NCBI GenBank assembly: GCA_003644325.1
Contig: QNCA01000008.1
Coordinates: 1 to 12,991 of the forward strand
Origin: Planctomycetota bacterium
GTDB lineage: Bacteria > Planctomycetota > B129-G9
DNA length: 12,991 bases
Direction: 5' to 3'
Below the pieces are notes generated by a model that searched no databases, was not told the origin of the DNA, and worked only from the letters and a program-made list of their open reading frames with translations. This document shows positions 6,453 through 12,991 of the stretch, in pieces; within the stretch, counting starts at the first letter, position 1, and every line of letters starts with the position of its first letter. The position numbers and the translations under genes were made by a program.

Positions 6453-7748
6453 ATGCGACCAGTTTACATGGTATCGGGCGGCATAAGCAAATTTGCGAAG
6501 GCGCGTCCCGATCGCACGTTTCAGGGCCTTGCCAAGGAGGCCTTCGATTATGCGATGAACGATGTGCCGGAGTTGACACTGGACATGATAGACGCCAGCG
6601 TGTCGTCATACTTCTCCGACCACTTCCAGCGGCAATTGATGTCGGGCATCATGGCCACGGACTACCTGGGGTTGTGCCCGAAACCGGCGCGGAGGATCGA
6701 AGGCGGAGGCGCGACCGGCGGGCTGTGCATCCAGTCGGCGTGGGAAATGATCGCGTCCGGCAGGTCCGAGGTCTGCGCCGCTTACGGCTTTGAGACGATG
6801 AGCCACGTCAATACCTGGAAAGGCAACGAGTTCATCGCGCTGGCCAGCGACGTCAGTTTCGACTACCCCGTCGGCGGCTTCTACACCGGCTACTACGCGA
6901 TGATGGTCGTGCGACACATGCAGGAGTACGGCACGACGCCGGAGCAACTCGCGGCGGTATCGGTCAAAAACCACGCCAACGCCTTCCACAACCCGTATGC
7001 GCAGAAGCGCATGAAACTGACCATCGAGGACGTGCGCAACGCCCCGATGGTCGCATGGCCTCTGACCAGGCTGGACGTATGCGTGATGAGCGACGGCGCC
7101 GCCTGCGTCATACTGGCCAGCGAGGAAGCGGCGAAAAAACTCACCGACAAGCCCGTCCTCATCCGAGGCGTGGGTACGGGCACCGACGCGATGCGCATGG
7201 CCGACAGGCCGCACCTGAAGGTGCCCCTGCTGCCCAATGAAAAGGAAGAGGACTACAAGGACCTGAAATACCCGGGCGTGCACTCCTTCCGCGCGGGACG
7301 CATGGCCAGCAAGCAGGCTTACGAACACGCCGGTATTAAGGACCCGCTGAAAGAAATCGACTTCATCGAACTGCACGACGCCTACACTTCGTCCGAGATC
7401 CAGACGTACGAAGACATGGGCCTGTGCAAGTACGGCGAAGGCGGCGAGTTCGCCGCGTCCGGCAAGCCATTCCTCAAGAACATTGACTACGGTCTCGAAT
7501 TCCCCGACAAGAGCCAGGTCGGTCTCTGCCCGGTCAACCCGTCGGGCGGGCTGATTGCCTGCGGGCACCCGGTCGGCGCCACCGGCATCATGCAGGGCGT
7601 GTTCGCCTTGTGGCAGTTACAGGGGACAATTGAAAAACACTTGAACGACAAGACCATCCAGATACCGGATGCAAAGGTGGGCGCGATCCACTCGCACGCG
7701 GGAACCGGCACTTACGTGACCGTGTCGATCCTTGAAAAGGCTTTCTAA
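6453..7748 (+). CDS. Thiolase-superfamily protein (SCP2/lipid-transfer type) lacking the usual nucleophilic Cys
   Basis: The 431-residue protein has the thiolase fold of the SCP2/archaeal type, whose usual members condense or cleave acyl-CoAs at a Cys. Recognisable parts are the N-terminal strand MRPVYMVSGGISKF, the nucleophile loop RIEGGGATGGL at 81-91, SDGAACVILAS near 213-223, the HDAY block with His308, NPSGGLIACGHPVGATG at 362-378 with Cys370 and His372, and a C-terminal HSHAGTGTYV near 413-421. In the nucleophile loop typical enzymes have E-x-x-C-A-S-G-G; here position 86 is Gly, and the nearest Cys is Cys92. The gene is 42 nt upstream of a DUF35 zinc-ribbon protein, the usual partner of this class, as in archaeal thiolase/HMG-CoA synthase complexes and actinobacterial Ltp2-ChsH2 aldolase. 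A retro-aldolase or other C-C bond role is therefore as likely as acetyl-CoA acetyltransferase. ATG 6453 has AAAGGAG at 6439-6445. Confidence 0.9.
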   Translation: MRPVYMVSGGISKFAKARPDRTFQGLAKEAFDYAMNDVPELTLDMIDASVSSYFSDHFQRQLMSGIMATDYLGLCPKPARRIEGGGATGGLCIQSAWEMIASGRSEVCAAYGFETMSHVNTWKGNEFIALASDVSFDYPVGGFYTGYYAMMVVRHMQEYGTTPEQLAAVSVKNHANAFHNPYAQKRMKLTIEDVRNAPMVAWPLTRLDVCVMSDGAACVILASEEAAKKLTDKPVLIRGVGTGTDAMRMADRPHLKVPLLPNEKEEDYKDLKYPGVHSFRAGRMASKQAYEHAGIKDPLKEIDFIELHDAYTSSEIQTYEDMGLCKYGEGGEFAASGKPFLKNIDYGLEFPDKSQVGLCPVNPSGGLIACGHPVGATGIMQGVFALWQLQGTIEKHLNDKTIQIPDAKVGAIHSHAGTGTYVTVSILEKAF

Positions 7749-7790
7749 CAGGAGTTTTTTGAAAACAACCCGTATCAGGGAGCAGTTACC

Positions 7791-8342
7791 ATGGCAAATA
7801 AACCGAATCTAAATCCCGAGGCTGCGGCGAAAATCGAGGAGACGGAAGAGGGGACCGTGCTTTTCAACGTGCCCTTTCCAAAGGACCTCTCGCAACTGAA
7901 GGAGATGAGCCCCATACTGGTAAAACAGCCCTACCAGATAGATTACCTGCATTCATACGGGCAGGACTCGCCGTTCTTCGCGGGGCTGGCAAACAAGAAA
8001 CTTCTCGGCACGAAGTGCCCCAAGTGCGGCTATACCTACGGCACGCCCCGGCTGCACTGCATGATGTGCGGTGCGGAGTGCGACTGGTTTGAACTGCCCC
8101 AGGAGGCCCGCATACACACCTTCACCGTGTGTCACTTCGGCAGCCAGGAATTCCTGCCCCAGTGTCCGTTCATACTCATACAGGTGGAATGGGACGGCGT
8201 GGACACGCTGTTCCTCTCGAGGCTCGTCGGGCCGGACCCGAACGAGGCCACGCTGGACTGGGTGGGCAGGAAGATCCGCGCCCGGTTCCTGAGGCTCTCA
8301 AAGTTCAAGCCCACCGACGTCTATTTTGTCTTTGCGGACTAA
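7791..8342 (+). CDS. Zinc-ribbon/OB-fold (DUF35) partner protein of the thiolase-fold enzyme
   Basis: This 183-residue protein has the DUF35 layout: an N-terminal helix (SPFFAGLANKKLLGTKC), a rubredoxin-like zinc ribbon with Cys76, Cys79, Cys90 and Cys93 as two CxxC-type pairs, and an OB-fold running to the end. Cys97 is an additional cysteine just after the ribbon. Known DUF35 proteins do not catalyse on their own; they bridge thiolase and HMG-CoA synthase in archaea, or complete the acyl-CoA channel of aldolases such as Ltp2 in steroid-degrading actinobacteria. About 50 residues precede the standard start of the domain (PNLNPEAAAKIEETEEG and onward), longer than the common 130-140-residue form. 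ATG 7791 has AGGGAG at 7777-7782, 8 nt upstream. The gene is the last before a terminator-like repeat, and adjacency to the thiolase-fold gene supports a complex between the two. Confidence 0.88.
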   Translation: MANKPNLNPEAAAKIEETEEGTVLFNVPFPKDLSQLKEMSPILVKQPYQIDYLHSYGQDSPFFAGLANKKLLGTKCPKCGYTYGTPRLHCMMCGAECDWFELPQEARIHTFTVCHFGSQEFLPQCPFILIQVEWDGVDTLFLSRLVGPDPNEATLDWVGRKIRARFLRLSKFKPTDVYFVFAD

Positions 8343-8360
8343 CGTACCGGTTTGATACCA

Positions 8361-8407
8361 TCCCGTCCCCCGTCCATCAGGGGGACGGGGCGGCATTGTT
8401 GCTTTTT
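8361..8407 (+). terminator. GC-rich inverted repeat, probable transcription terminator after the DUF35 gene
   Basis: CCCGTCCCCC (8362-8371) and GGGGGACGGG (8380-8389) are perfect 10-base inverted copies with an 8-nt loop; T8361 and G8390 can add a wobble pair. A run of five T lies at 8403-8407. That run is 13 nt past the stem, so it is not a textbook intrinsic terminator; a partial or Rho-assisted stop, or an RNA-stabilising 3' structure, would also fit. It sits in the 88-nt gap between the DUF35 and sppA genes and marks the clearest transcription boundary in the window. Confidence 0.55.
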
Positions 8408-8430
8408 CGTTACGCGAAAGGAGTGCGGCC

Positions 8431-9546
8431 ATGGAACAGGGACCAGGCCCGGAACAGCAATCAGGCTCGCAGCCGTCATCACAATACGGCGCTCAGCCTC
8501 CACAGCAGACCATCGTGCAGCGACGTCCCAGCCGAGCCGGATTCTGGATAGCCATAATCTTCGGCATACTGCTGCTCTTCAGCGCGGGGATGAACATGAT
8601 CCTTCTGGTCCGCACGTTCATGGGCCTGGGCGCGGGGATGCACGGAGAGTTTCAGCCATCCACGGACGAATATTACTCTGACGCGGGCGCAAGAGACAAA
8701 ATAGCCGTCATCTCGGTAGAGGGGCTGATAAACGACGTGGATGAGAAGACGCCTTTCGGAACCATGCTCAGCCAGCTGAGCGCCTTCGAGGGTCAGTTGT
8801 CGAAGGTACGGTCCGACCCGAGGGTCAAGGCCCTCATCGTAGAGGTGAACAGTCCGGGGGGATACGTGACGGCAAGCGACGAGATACACCACCTGCTGGC
8901 GAACTTCAAGAAGGAGCGCAGCGATATTCCCGTCATAGTATTCATGAAAGATGTGGCCGCGTCGGGCGGATACTACATCTCGGCTCCGGCCGACAAGATA
9001 GTCGCCATGCCGACGTGCACCACCGGGAGCATCGGCGTCATCGCCATGATCATAAATGTCAAGGAGGGACTGGACAAAATCGGAGTGAAGGTACACGCGA
9101 TAAAGAGCGGTAAAATGAAGGACGCCGGCTCACCGTTCAAGGATTTTACCGACGATGACCGGCAGTACTTCCAGAAACACATAGACGGCATGTACGCCAG
9201 GTTCCTCGAGGTCGTGTACGAAGGGCGCAGGGACGCTGCCGGCTGGAAGGACGACGCCGCGTTGCGGGAAATCGCCGACGGGCGGGTCTTCTCGGCGGCG
9301 GAGGCCAAGGCCAACGGCCTGATAGACGAAATAGGCCACTTCGAGAGAGCGTTGGAGGTCGCGAAGTCCGAGGCGAAACTCACCAATGCGACCGTGGTAA
9401 GATACCACTACGTGCCGCCGCCCAGTATCTTTGGACTGGGCGGCGCAAACACGACCACCATAAACACGGGCGTGAACGTAAACCTGAACACGGGGGGGCT
9501 TCCGGAAATGGATTCACCCAGGTTCCTTTACCTCTGGAAGCCGTGA
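8431..9546 (+). CDS. sppA: Signal peptide peptidase SppA-type serine protease (S49), membrane-anchored
   Basis: S49 proteases clear cleaved signal peptides and membrane-protein fragments. The 371-residue protein begins with a Gln/Pro/Ser-rich cytoplasmic tail (1-35), then one transmembrane segment (about 37-61), then an extracytoplasmic ClpP-like domain. Ser178 in DVAASGGYY is the nucleophile, and Lys230 in GKMKDAGSP is the general base. Their 52-residue spacing equals that of Ser147 and Lys199 in Bacillus subtilis SppA, so this is the short, single-domain (36K) form. TGSIGVIA at 198-205 is the conserved substrate-groove region. The last 45 residues are rich in Pro, Gly, Asn and Thr and have no recognised domain. 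ATG 8431 has AAAGGAG at 8417-8423. The gene starts a new block after the terminator-like repeat and is 42 nt from the CoA-transferase pair. It has no clear functional link to acyl-CoA metabolism and may be a bystander. Confidence 0.93.
   Translation: MEQGPGPEQQSGSQPSSQYGAQPPQQTIVQRRPSRAGFWIAIIFGILLLFSAGMNMILLVRTFMGLGAGMHGEFQPSTDEYYSDAGARDKIAVISVEGLINDVDEKTPFGTMLSQLSAFEGQLSKVRSDPRVKALIVEVNSPGGYVTASDEIHHLLANFKKERSDIPVIVFMKDVAASGGYYISAPADKIVAMPTCTTGSIGVIAMIINVKEGLDKIGVKVHAIKSGKMKDAGSPFKDFTDDDRQYFQKHIDGMYARFLEVVYEGRRDAAGWKDDAALREIADGRVFSAAEAKANGLIDEIGHFERALEVAKSEAKLTNATVVRYHYVPPPSIFGLGGANTTTINTGVNVNLNTGGLPEMDSPRFLYLWKP
9416..9445 (+). repeat. Perfect 11-bp inverted repeat inside the 3' part of sppA
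   Basis: CGCCGCCCAGT (9416-9426) and ACTGGGCGGCG (9435-9445) are exact reverse complements around an 8-nt loop (9427-9434). It lies in the coding sequence about 100 nt before the sppA stop, over the Pro-Pro-Ser...Leu-Gly-Gly stretch. No T-run follows, so it is not a standard terminator. It could form an RNA hairpin that slows translation or stabilises the transcript, or be a by-product of Pro (CCN) and Gly (GGN) codons. Confidence 0.5.
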
Positions 9547-9588
9547 GGCGACCCCGGCCACGACAAACCGAAACGGAGCGTAAACGAG

Positions 9589-10593
9589 ATGAACGAACTG
9601 CCGCAGGGCGACATGGAACTCGCCAGTCGCCCGCTGACCGCAGGAGAGGCCCGGACGTGGTTCGGCAAGAAATCGCGTGAGCAGACCGACAAGCGCATGA
9701 CCGCAAAAGAGGCGGTCGAGAAATTCGTTCACGACGGCGACTACGTCGGCATCGGCGGCTTCGGCCATGTGCGCGTGCCGATGGCGTTGATTTGCGAGAT
9801 CGTCCGCCGGAAGAAGCGCAATCTGCGCATTGCCGGCCATACCGCGTGCCATGACCTGGATTTCCTCATGGCGGGCGGCTGCGTAAGCCACGTGGACGTC
9901 GCATACTCGTTCGGACACGAGTTGCGCCCCGTGCGCACCCGCGTGGGCGACCGACTGATAAAGGCCGGCAAACTGTCGACGCAGGAATGGTCCAATGCGT
10001 CCTTCTCGTGGCGTTACAAAGCGGCCGCAATGGGCGTCTCGTTCATTCCGGTCAAGGTAATGCTGGGCACGGACACGTTCAAATACAGCGGCGCCAAGAC
10101 CGTTCGCTGCCCCTTCACCGGCGAGATATACTGCGCGCTGCCGGCCCTGTACCCGGACGTGGTGCTGATGCACGTGCCGCGCGCGGACAAGTACGGCAAC
10201 TGCCAGATTGAAGGCATCAGCATAGCCGACAAGGACGTCGCACGCGCCGGAAAGCGCGTCATAGTAAGCGCAGAGGAAATCATCGATAACTCGGCGATTC
10301 GAGAAAACCCACACCTCACGATGATACCGTACTTCTGCGTGGACGCCGTGGTGCACCAGCCCTACGGCTCGCACCCGTGTGAGATGCCCGGGTCTTACTG
10401 GTTCGACGAAGAGGTCATCGCCGAATACCTCAAGGCGACGCAGAGCGAGGAAGACACGGCGGCATACGTGAAGAAGTACGTCTACGACGTCAAGGACTTC
10501 AATGAATACCTGCAACTGGTCGGCGGCGAAGAGAAGATGAAGCGCCTCGAACGCATCGAACGTTTCGAGGAATCACCGCCGTACCCGTGGTAG
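9589..10593 (+). CDS. gctA: Glutaconate-type CoA-transferase, subunit A
   Basis: Class I CoA-transferases move CoA between carboxylic acids through a glutamyl-CoA intermediate on subunit B; subunit A supplies part of the acid and CoA site. The resemblance to Acidaminococcus GctA runs through the protein: TAKEAVEKFVHDGDYVGIGGFG near 38-59, the WRYKAAAMGVSFIPV block, MCVDAVV-like FCVDAVVHQPYGSHP, and a C-terminal YVKKYVYDVKDFNEYL helix matching the GctA tail. The 334 residues exceed GctA by an N-terminal extension of about 36. ATG 9589 has only ACGGAG about 10 nt upstream. ATG 9613 (preceded by AGGGCG) and ATG 9697, where GctA-type proteins normally begin, are alternatives. The substrate is not set by sequence alone: glutaconate, or a short or branched acid such as isobutyrate, are possible. 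Subunit B follows after 13 nt. Confidence 0.88.
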   Translation: MNELPQGDMELASRPLTAGEARTWFGKKSREQTDKRMTAKEAVEKFVHDGDYVGIGGFGHVRVPMALICEIVRRKKRNLRIAGHTACHDLDFLMAGGCVSHVDVAYSFGHELRPVRTRVGDRLIKAGKLSTQEWSNASFSWRYKAAAMGVSFIPVKVMLGTDTFKYSGAKTVRCPFTGEIYCALPALYPDVVLMHVPRADKYGNCQIEGISIADKDVARAGKRVIVSAEEIIDNSAIRENPHLTMIPYFCVDAVVHQPYGSHPCEMPGSYWFDEEVIAEYLKATQSEEDTAAYVKKYVYDVKDFNEYLQLVGGEEKMKRLERIERFEESPPYPW

Positions 10594-10606
10594 GAGAACG
10601 GAAACG

Positions 10607-11386
10607 ATGAAGCATTCTCTAACGGAACAGATGATTCGCACCGCCGCCGGCTTGCTCGAAGACAACAAGACGTGCTTTGTCGGCTCGGGTTTGCCTCTGG
10701 CGGCGGCTTCGCTCGCAAAGAAAACCCACGCCCCGAACCTGATACTCGTCTTCGAGGCGGGCGGTTTCGACCCCGAGTTCACGCGGCTGCCGCTGTCCGT
10801 CGGCGAGTCGATAACGTTCTATCACGCCACCTATGCCGGCGGCATGGACGACATCATGGGCGACGCCGGCAAGGGCATGGTGGATTACGGCTTCCTGGGC
10901 GGCGCGCAGATAGACATGTACGGCAACCTGAACTCGACGGTCATCGGCGACTACTTCCACCCGAAGGCCCGCTTCCCCGGCAGCGGGGGCGCCAACGACG
11001 TGGGTTCGCTCTGTTTCAAGACGATTGCCATAATGCGCCACGAGAAGAGGCGCTTTCTCGAACACGTGGATTTCATAACCACGCCGGGATACCTTGACGG
11101 CCCGGGCGGCAGGGAGCGCGCCGGTCTGCCCGCGCCCGGAGGGCCGTGGCGAGTCGTGACCACGCTCGGCATGATGGGCTACGACGACGAGACAAAACGC
11201 ATGGAACTGCTCGGCGTGTACGAGGGGGTCACAAAAGATGACGTTATCAAGGAGACCGGCTTCGAACTGATAATAAAGGCGGAGCCCGAAATCCTGCCCG
11301 CGCCCACTTCCGAGGAGATAAGAATATTCAGGGAGGAAATCGACCCGGTCGGGGTAATATCGGGCAAGTCGAAGGGCAAGGACTGA
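10607..11386 (+). CDS. gctB: Glutaconate-type CoA-transferase, subunit B (catalytic)
   Basis: This 259-residue subunit carries the catalytic glutamate. Glu50 in LVFEAGGFD aligns with Glu54 of Acidaminococcus GctB (VESGLMD), which forms the glutamyl-CoA thioester. Other matches to GctB are VGSGLPLAAASLAKK at 25-39, GGAQIDMYGNLNST near 98-111, the GSGGAND loop, MRHEKRRF, and the GPGGRERAGLP block. The Glu is retained, which argues for true CoA transfer rather than the hydrolase-like IpdAB branch. ATG 10607 has AGGAG at 10592-10596, overlapping the subunit A stop, so the two subunits are likely made in step. The final A of the stop TGA is the first base of the PIN gene's ATG, so transcription and probably translation continue directly into it. 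Confidence 0.92.
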   Translation: MKHSLTEQMIRTAAGLLEDNKTCFVGSGLPLAAASLAKKTHAPNLILVFEAGGFDPEFTRLPLSVGESITFYHATYAGGMDDIMGDAGKGMVDYGFLGGAQIDMYGNLNSTVIGDYFHPKARFPGSGGANDVGSLCFKTIAIMRHEKRRFLEHVDFITTPGYLDGPGGRERAGLPAPGGPWRVVTTLGMMGYDDETKRMELLGVYEGVTKDDVIKETGFELIIKAEPEILPAPTSEEIRIFREEIDPVGVISGKSKGKD

Positions 11387-11850
11387 TGACCCGGCGGAAA
11401 GTAGAGGTGGTGCTGGATACGAATATGTTGATAGCGGGTTTCTTTCCCGGCGCGTCGCGCAGAATCATCCGCGCCTGGAAGCGCGGCGATGTGCGGGCAG
11501 TGGTATCGGCGGCGGTTCTAAAGGAATATGAGCATATCATAGCGCCGCTGCCCTTTCGCAAAAGGGAGCGCGACGAAATACTGGCGCTCGTGCGAAACAG
11601 GATGCTGACGAGAACCGTCCGCCCCTCCAGACGCCTGAGAGTAGTGAAGGAGGACCCGGCGGATGATAAATTTCTGGAATGTGCGCTGGCGGGGAAGGTA
11701 AAATACCTTATCAGCAGCGACATGCACCTGAAGCGGGTCGGAAGATTCGAATCAGTTGAAATAATGACACCCGGGCAATTCGTTAAACGTCACCTCGGCG
11801 AGTCGAAGACCCGCCGGGAAGGCAACCAATATCAGCGGGAGGAACCTTAA
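11386..11850 (+). CDS. PIN-domain protein (COG1569-like putative toxin ribonuclease) without visible antitoxin
   Basis: The 154-residue protein fits a single PIN domain, a Mg-dependent RNase fold common in VapC-like toxins. Acidic residues are in the expected order: Asp11 in VVLDTNMLIAG, Glu47 in VLKEYE, Asp93/Asp94 in EDPADDKFLECA, and Asp112 in LISSDMHL. The C-terminal 20 residues are basic and polar and look disordered. The ATG overlaps the CoA-transferase stop as TGATG, with GAAGGG at 11371-11376 upstream; its stop TAA abuts the next ATG, and that gene's ribosome site (GGGAGG, 11837-11842) lies within its coding end. No small antitoxin gene is present on either side. This subgroup is often annotated as a TA toxin, but here it could be a housekeeping or mRNA-control nuclease. 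Catalytic residues appear intact, so it is not an obvious pseudogene. Confidence 0.87.
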   Translation: MTRRKVEVVLDTNMLIAGFFPGASRRIIRAWKRGDVRAVVSAAVLKEYEHIIAPLPFRKRERDEILALVRNRMLTRTVRPSRRLRVVKEDPADDKFLECALAGKVKYLISSDMHLKRVGRFESVEIMTPGQFVKRHLGESKTRREGNQYQREEP

Positions 11851-12991
11851 ATGCCGTATAACCTGACTGAAGACCAACTGGCTATCAGAGAGATGGTGCG
11901 CGACTTCGCCTTGAACGAAGTAGAACCGATTGCCGCGGAAATTGACGAAAACTCGCGCTTTCCCGAGGAGACCTTCAAGAAAATGGCCGAACTGGGCCTG
12001 ATGGGAGTGCCGTTTCCGGAGGAATACGGCGGCGCCGGCGCGGATAACGTCTCTTACGCGATAACAGTCGAGGAGATATCGCGCGTGTGCGGTTCGACGG
12101 GACTGAGCCTGGCGGCGCACACATCGCTGGGCACTTCGCCCATCTACGATTTCGCCTCCGAGGAACAGCGCCGCAAGTACGTGCCGGACCTGGCCAGCGG
12201 CAGGAAGATAGGCTCGTTCGGCCTGACCGAGCCCAACGCCGGCAGCGACGCGGCCGGCACCGAGACTACCGCCGTCCGTGACGGCGATCATTACATCCTC
12301 AACGGCTCCAAGATATTCATCACCAATGCAAACTACGGCTCGACCTTCATCATTACGGCAATGACCGACAAGAGCAAGAAGCACCACGGCATCAGCGCGT
12401 TCATCGTGGAAAAGGACTCGCCCGGCTTCAGGATCGGCGGCAAGGATGAGAAACTGGGCACGCGCGGCTCTGATTGGGGGGAACTCATCTTTGAAGACTG
12501 CCGTGTGCCCGCTGAAAACCTGGTGGGCAGTGAGGGCGAAGGGTTCATATTCTTCATGAAAACGCTTGACGGCGGACGCATAAGTATCGGCGCCATGGCG
12601 TTGGGCATCGCTCAGGGCTGTCTGGACAAGGCGCTGGAGTACGCAAAGGAGCGCAAGCAGTTCGGCAAGACCCTGATATCCTTCGGCGCGATACAGAACA
12701 AACTGGCGAACATGGCCACCGAAATAGAGGCCGCAAGGCACATGATATATAACGCCGCCCGCATGAAGGACGCCAAGAGGAAATATACCAAACAGGCAGC
12801 CATGGCCAAACTATTCGCCAGCGAAGTCGCCGTGCGCGCCGGCAGAGAGGCCATACAGATATTCGGCGGCAACGGCTTTTCGCGCGAGTATCCGGTAGAG
12901 CGCTACTACCGCGACGCGAAACTGACTACAATCGGCGAAGGCACCAGCGAGATACAGCGTCTGGTTATCGCGCGGCTCATGGAAAAAGAAT
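11851..12991 (+). CDS. Second acyl-CoA dehydrogenase, 3' end just outside window
   Basis: The frame stays open to the window end (380 codons plus one base), so only a few residues and the stop are missing. It starts [15 protein letters not shown], with GGGAGG at 11837-11842, 8 nt before ATG. The first signature is [14 protein letters not shown], and the second is [22 protein letters not shown]. The catalytic base is Glu363 in [10 protein letters not shown]. The residue before it is Gly, whereas the upstream paralog at 1266 has Tyr (YEGT), so the two active sites differ. Both keep the catalytic Glu, so neither looks like the inactive half of a heteromeric dehydrogenase. It probably oxidises a different chain from the first enzyme, for example the linear rather than the branched isomer; this is inference. 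It follows the PIN gene with no gap, in the CoA-transferase operon. Confidence 0.94.
   Translation, partial: MPYNLTEDQLAIREMVRDFALNEVEPIAAEIDENSRFPEETFKKMAELGLMGVPFPEEYGGAGADNVSYAITVEEISRVCGSTGLSLAAHTSLGTSPIYDFASEEQRRKYVPDLASGRKIGSFGLTEPNAGSDAAGTETTAVRDGDHYILNGSKIFITNANYGSTFIITAMTDKSKKHHGISAFIVEKDSPGFRIGGKDEKLGTRGSDWGELIFEDCRVPAENLVGSEGEGFIFFMKTLDGGRISIGAMALGIAQGCLDKALEYAKERKQFGKTLISFGAIQNKLANMATEIEAARHMIYNAARMKDAKRKYTKQAAMAKLFASEVAVRAGREAIQIFGGNGFSREYPVERYYRDAKLTTIGEGTSEIQRLVIARLMEKE

Noticed and set aside
7749..7790. GTTTT/AAAAC small hairpin between the thiolase-fold and DUF35 genes
   Set aside because: Only five A-T-rich pairs with a tiny loop; too weak to call a terminator, and the two genes are expected to be co-expressed.
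9492..9498. Run of seven G near the end of sppA as a possible frameshift site
   Set aside because: The frame continues to a stop 48 nt later with a sensible end and the expected spacing to gctA; there is no evidence of a second overlapping product.
9514..10515. Long minus-strand open frame of over 300 codons opposite gctA, with similar ones opposite the thiolase-fold gene (6606-7568) and the second dehydrogenase (11752-12741)
   Set aside because: Each lies wholly opposite a confidently identified gene, encodes Arg/His/Val-rich sequence with no recognisable motif, and is explained by GC-rich codon bias keeping the antisense frame open.
11300..11386. Search for an antitoxin gene just before the PIN gene
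   Set aside because: This stretch is the conserved C-terminus of GctB (REEIDPVGV) and no short frame with a ribosome site or DNA-binding pattern is visible on either strand.
1..12991. Mobile elements, CRISPR arrays, tRNA or rRNA genes, phage genes
   Set aside because: I found no transposase or integrase motifs, no spaced direct repeats and no RNA-gene-like stretches; nearly all bases are in identified protein genes and no gene-free gap reaches 100 nt.

Overview
The window is a dense, fully co-directional (+ strand) stretch of bacterial DNA. It is GC-rich, has short intergenic gaps and Shine-Dalgarno sites of the GGAGG type, and uses ATA heavily for isoleucine (11 ATA, 9 ATC and 1 ATT by hand count in meaB). 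I see no rRNA, tRNA, CRISPR array, transposase or phage gene. The lineage cannot be fixed from this alone. The gene content (two-subunit B12 mutase with a MeaB chaperone, glutaconate-type CoA-transferase, two acyl-CoA dehydrogenases, no oxygenases) fits an uncultivated, probably anaerobic or facultative heterotroph that handles short or branched acyl-CoA thioesters.

Region 1 (2-6381) reads as one transcription unit. It holds the 3' part of a sodium/chloride-type NSS transporter, a short-chain acyl-CoA dehydrogenase, the GTPase MeaB, a lipoprotein alpha/beta hydrolase, and the large and small subunits of a B12-dependent acyl-CoA mutase. The mutase is the most informative gene. At the two positions that set substrate choice it carries Phe99 and Gln217, the isobutyryl-CoA mutase pair, instead of the Tyr/Arg pair of methylmalonyl-CoA mutase.

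Region 2 (6382-8407) is a thiolase-fold protein and a zinc-ribbon/OB-fold (DUF35) partner. A hairpin that can hide the ribosome binding site precedes them, and a GC-rich inverted repeat resembling a terminator follows. The thiolase-fold protein has Gly at the usual nucleophilic Cys position, so it may be an aldolase or another non-classical enzyme.

Region 3 (8431-12991) holds an SppA-type membrane serine protease, the A and B subunits of a glutaconate-type CoA-transferase, an orphan PIN-domain ribonuclease translationally coupled to the transferase, and a second acyl-CoA dehydrogenase cut by the window end.

A coherent but inferred reading is as follows. The CoA-transferase activates a small carboxylic acid, the mutase with MeaB interconverts branched and linear acyl-CoA (for example isobutyryl-CoA and butyryl-CoA), the dehydrogenases make the enoyl-CoA, and the thiolase-fold/DUF35 pair makes or cleaves a C-C bond. 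Crotonase, hydroxyacyl-CoA dehydrogenase and electron-transfer flavoprotein genes are not in the window.
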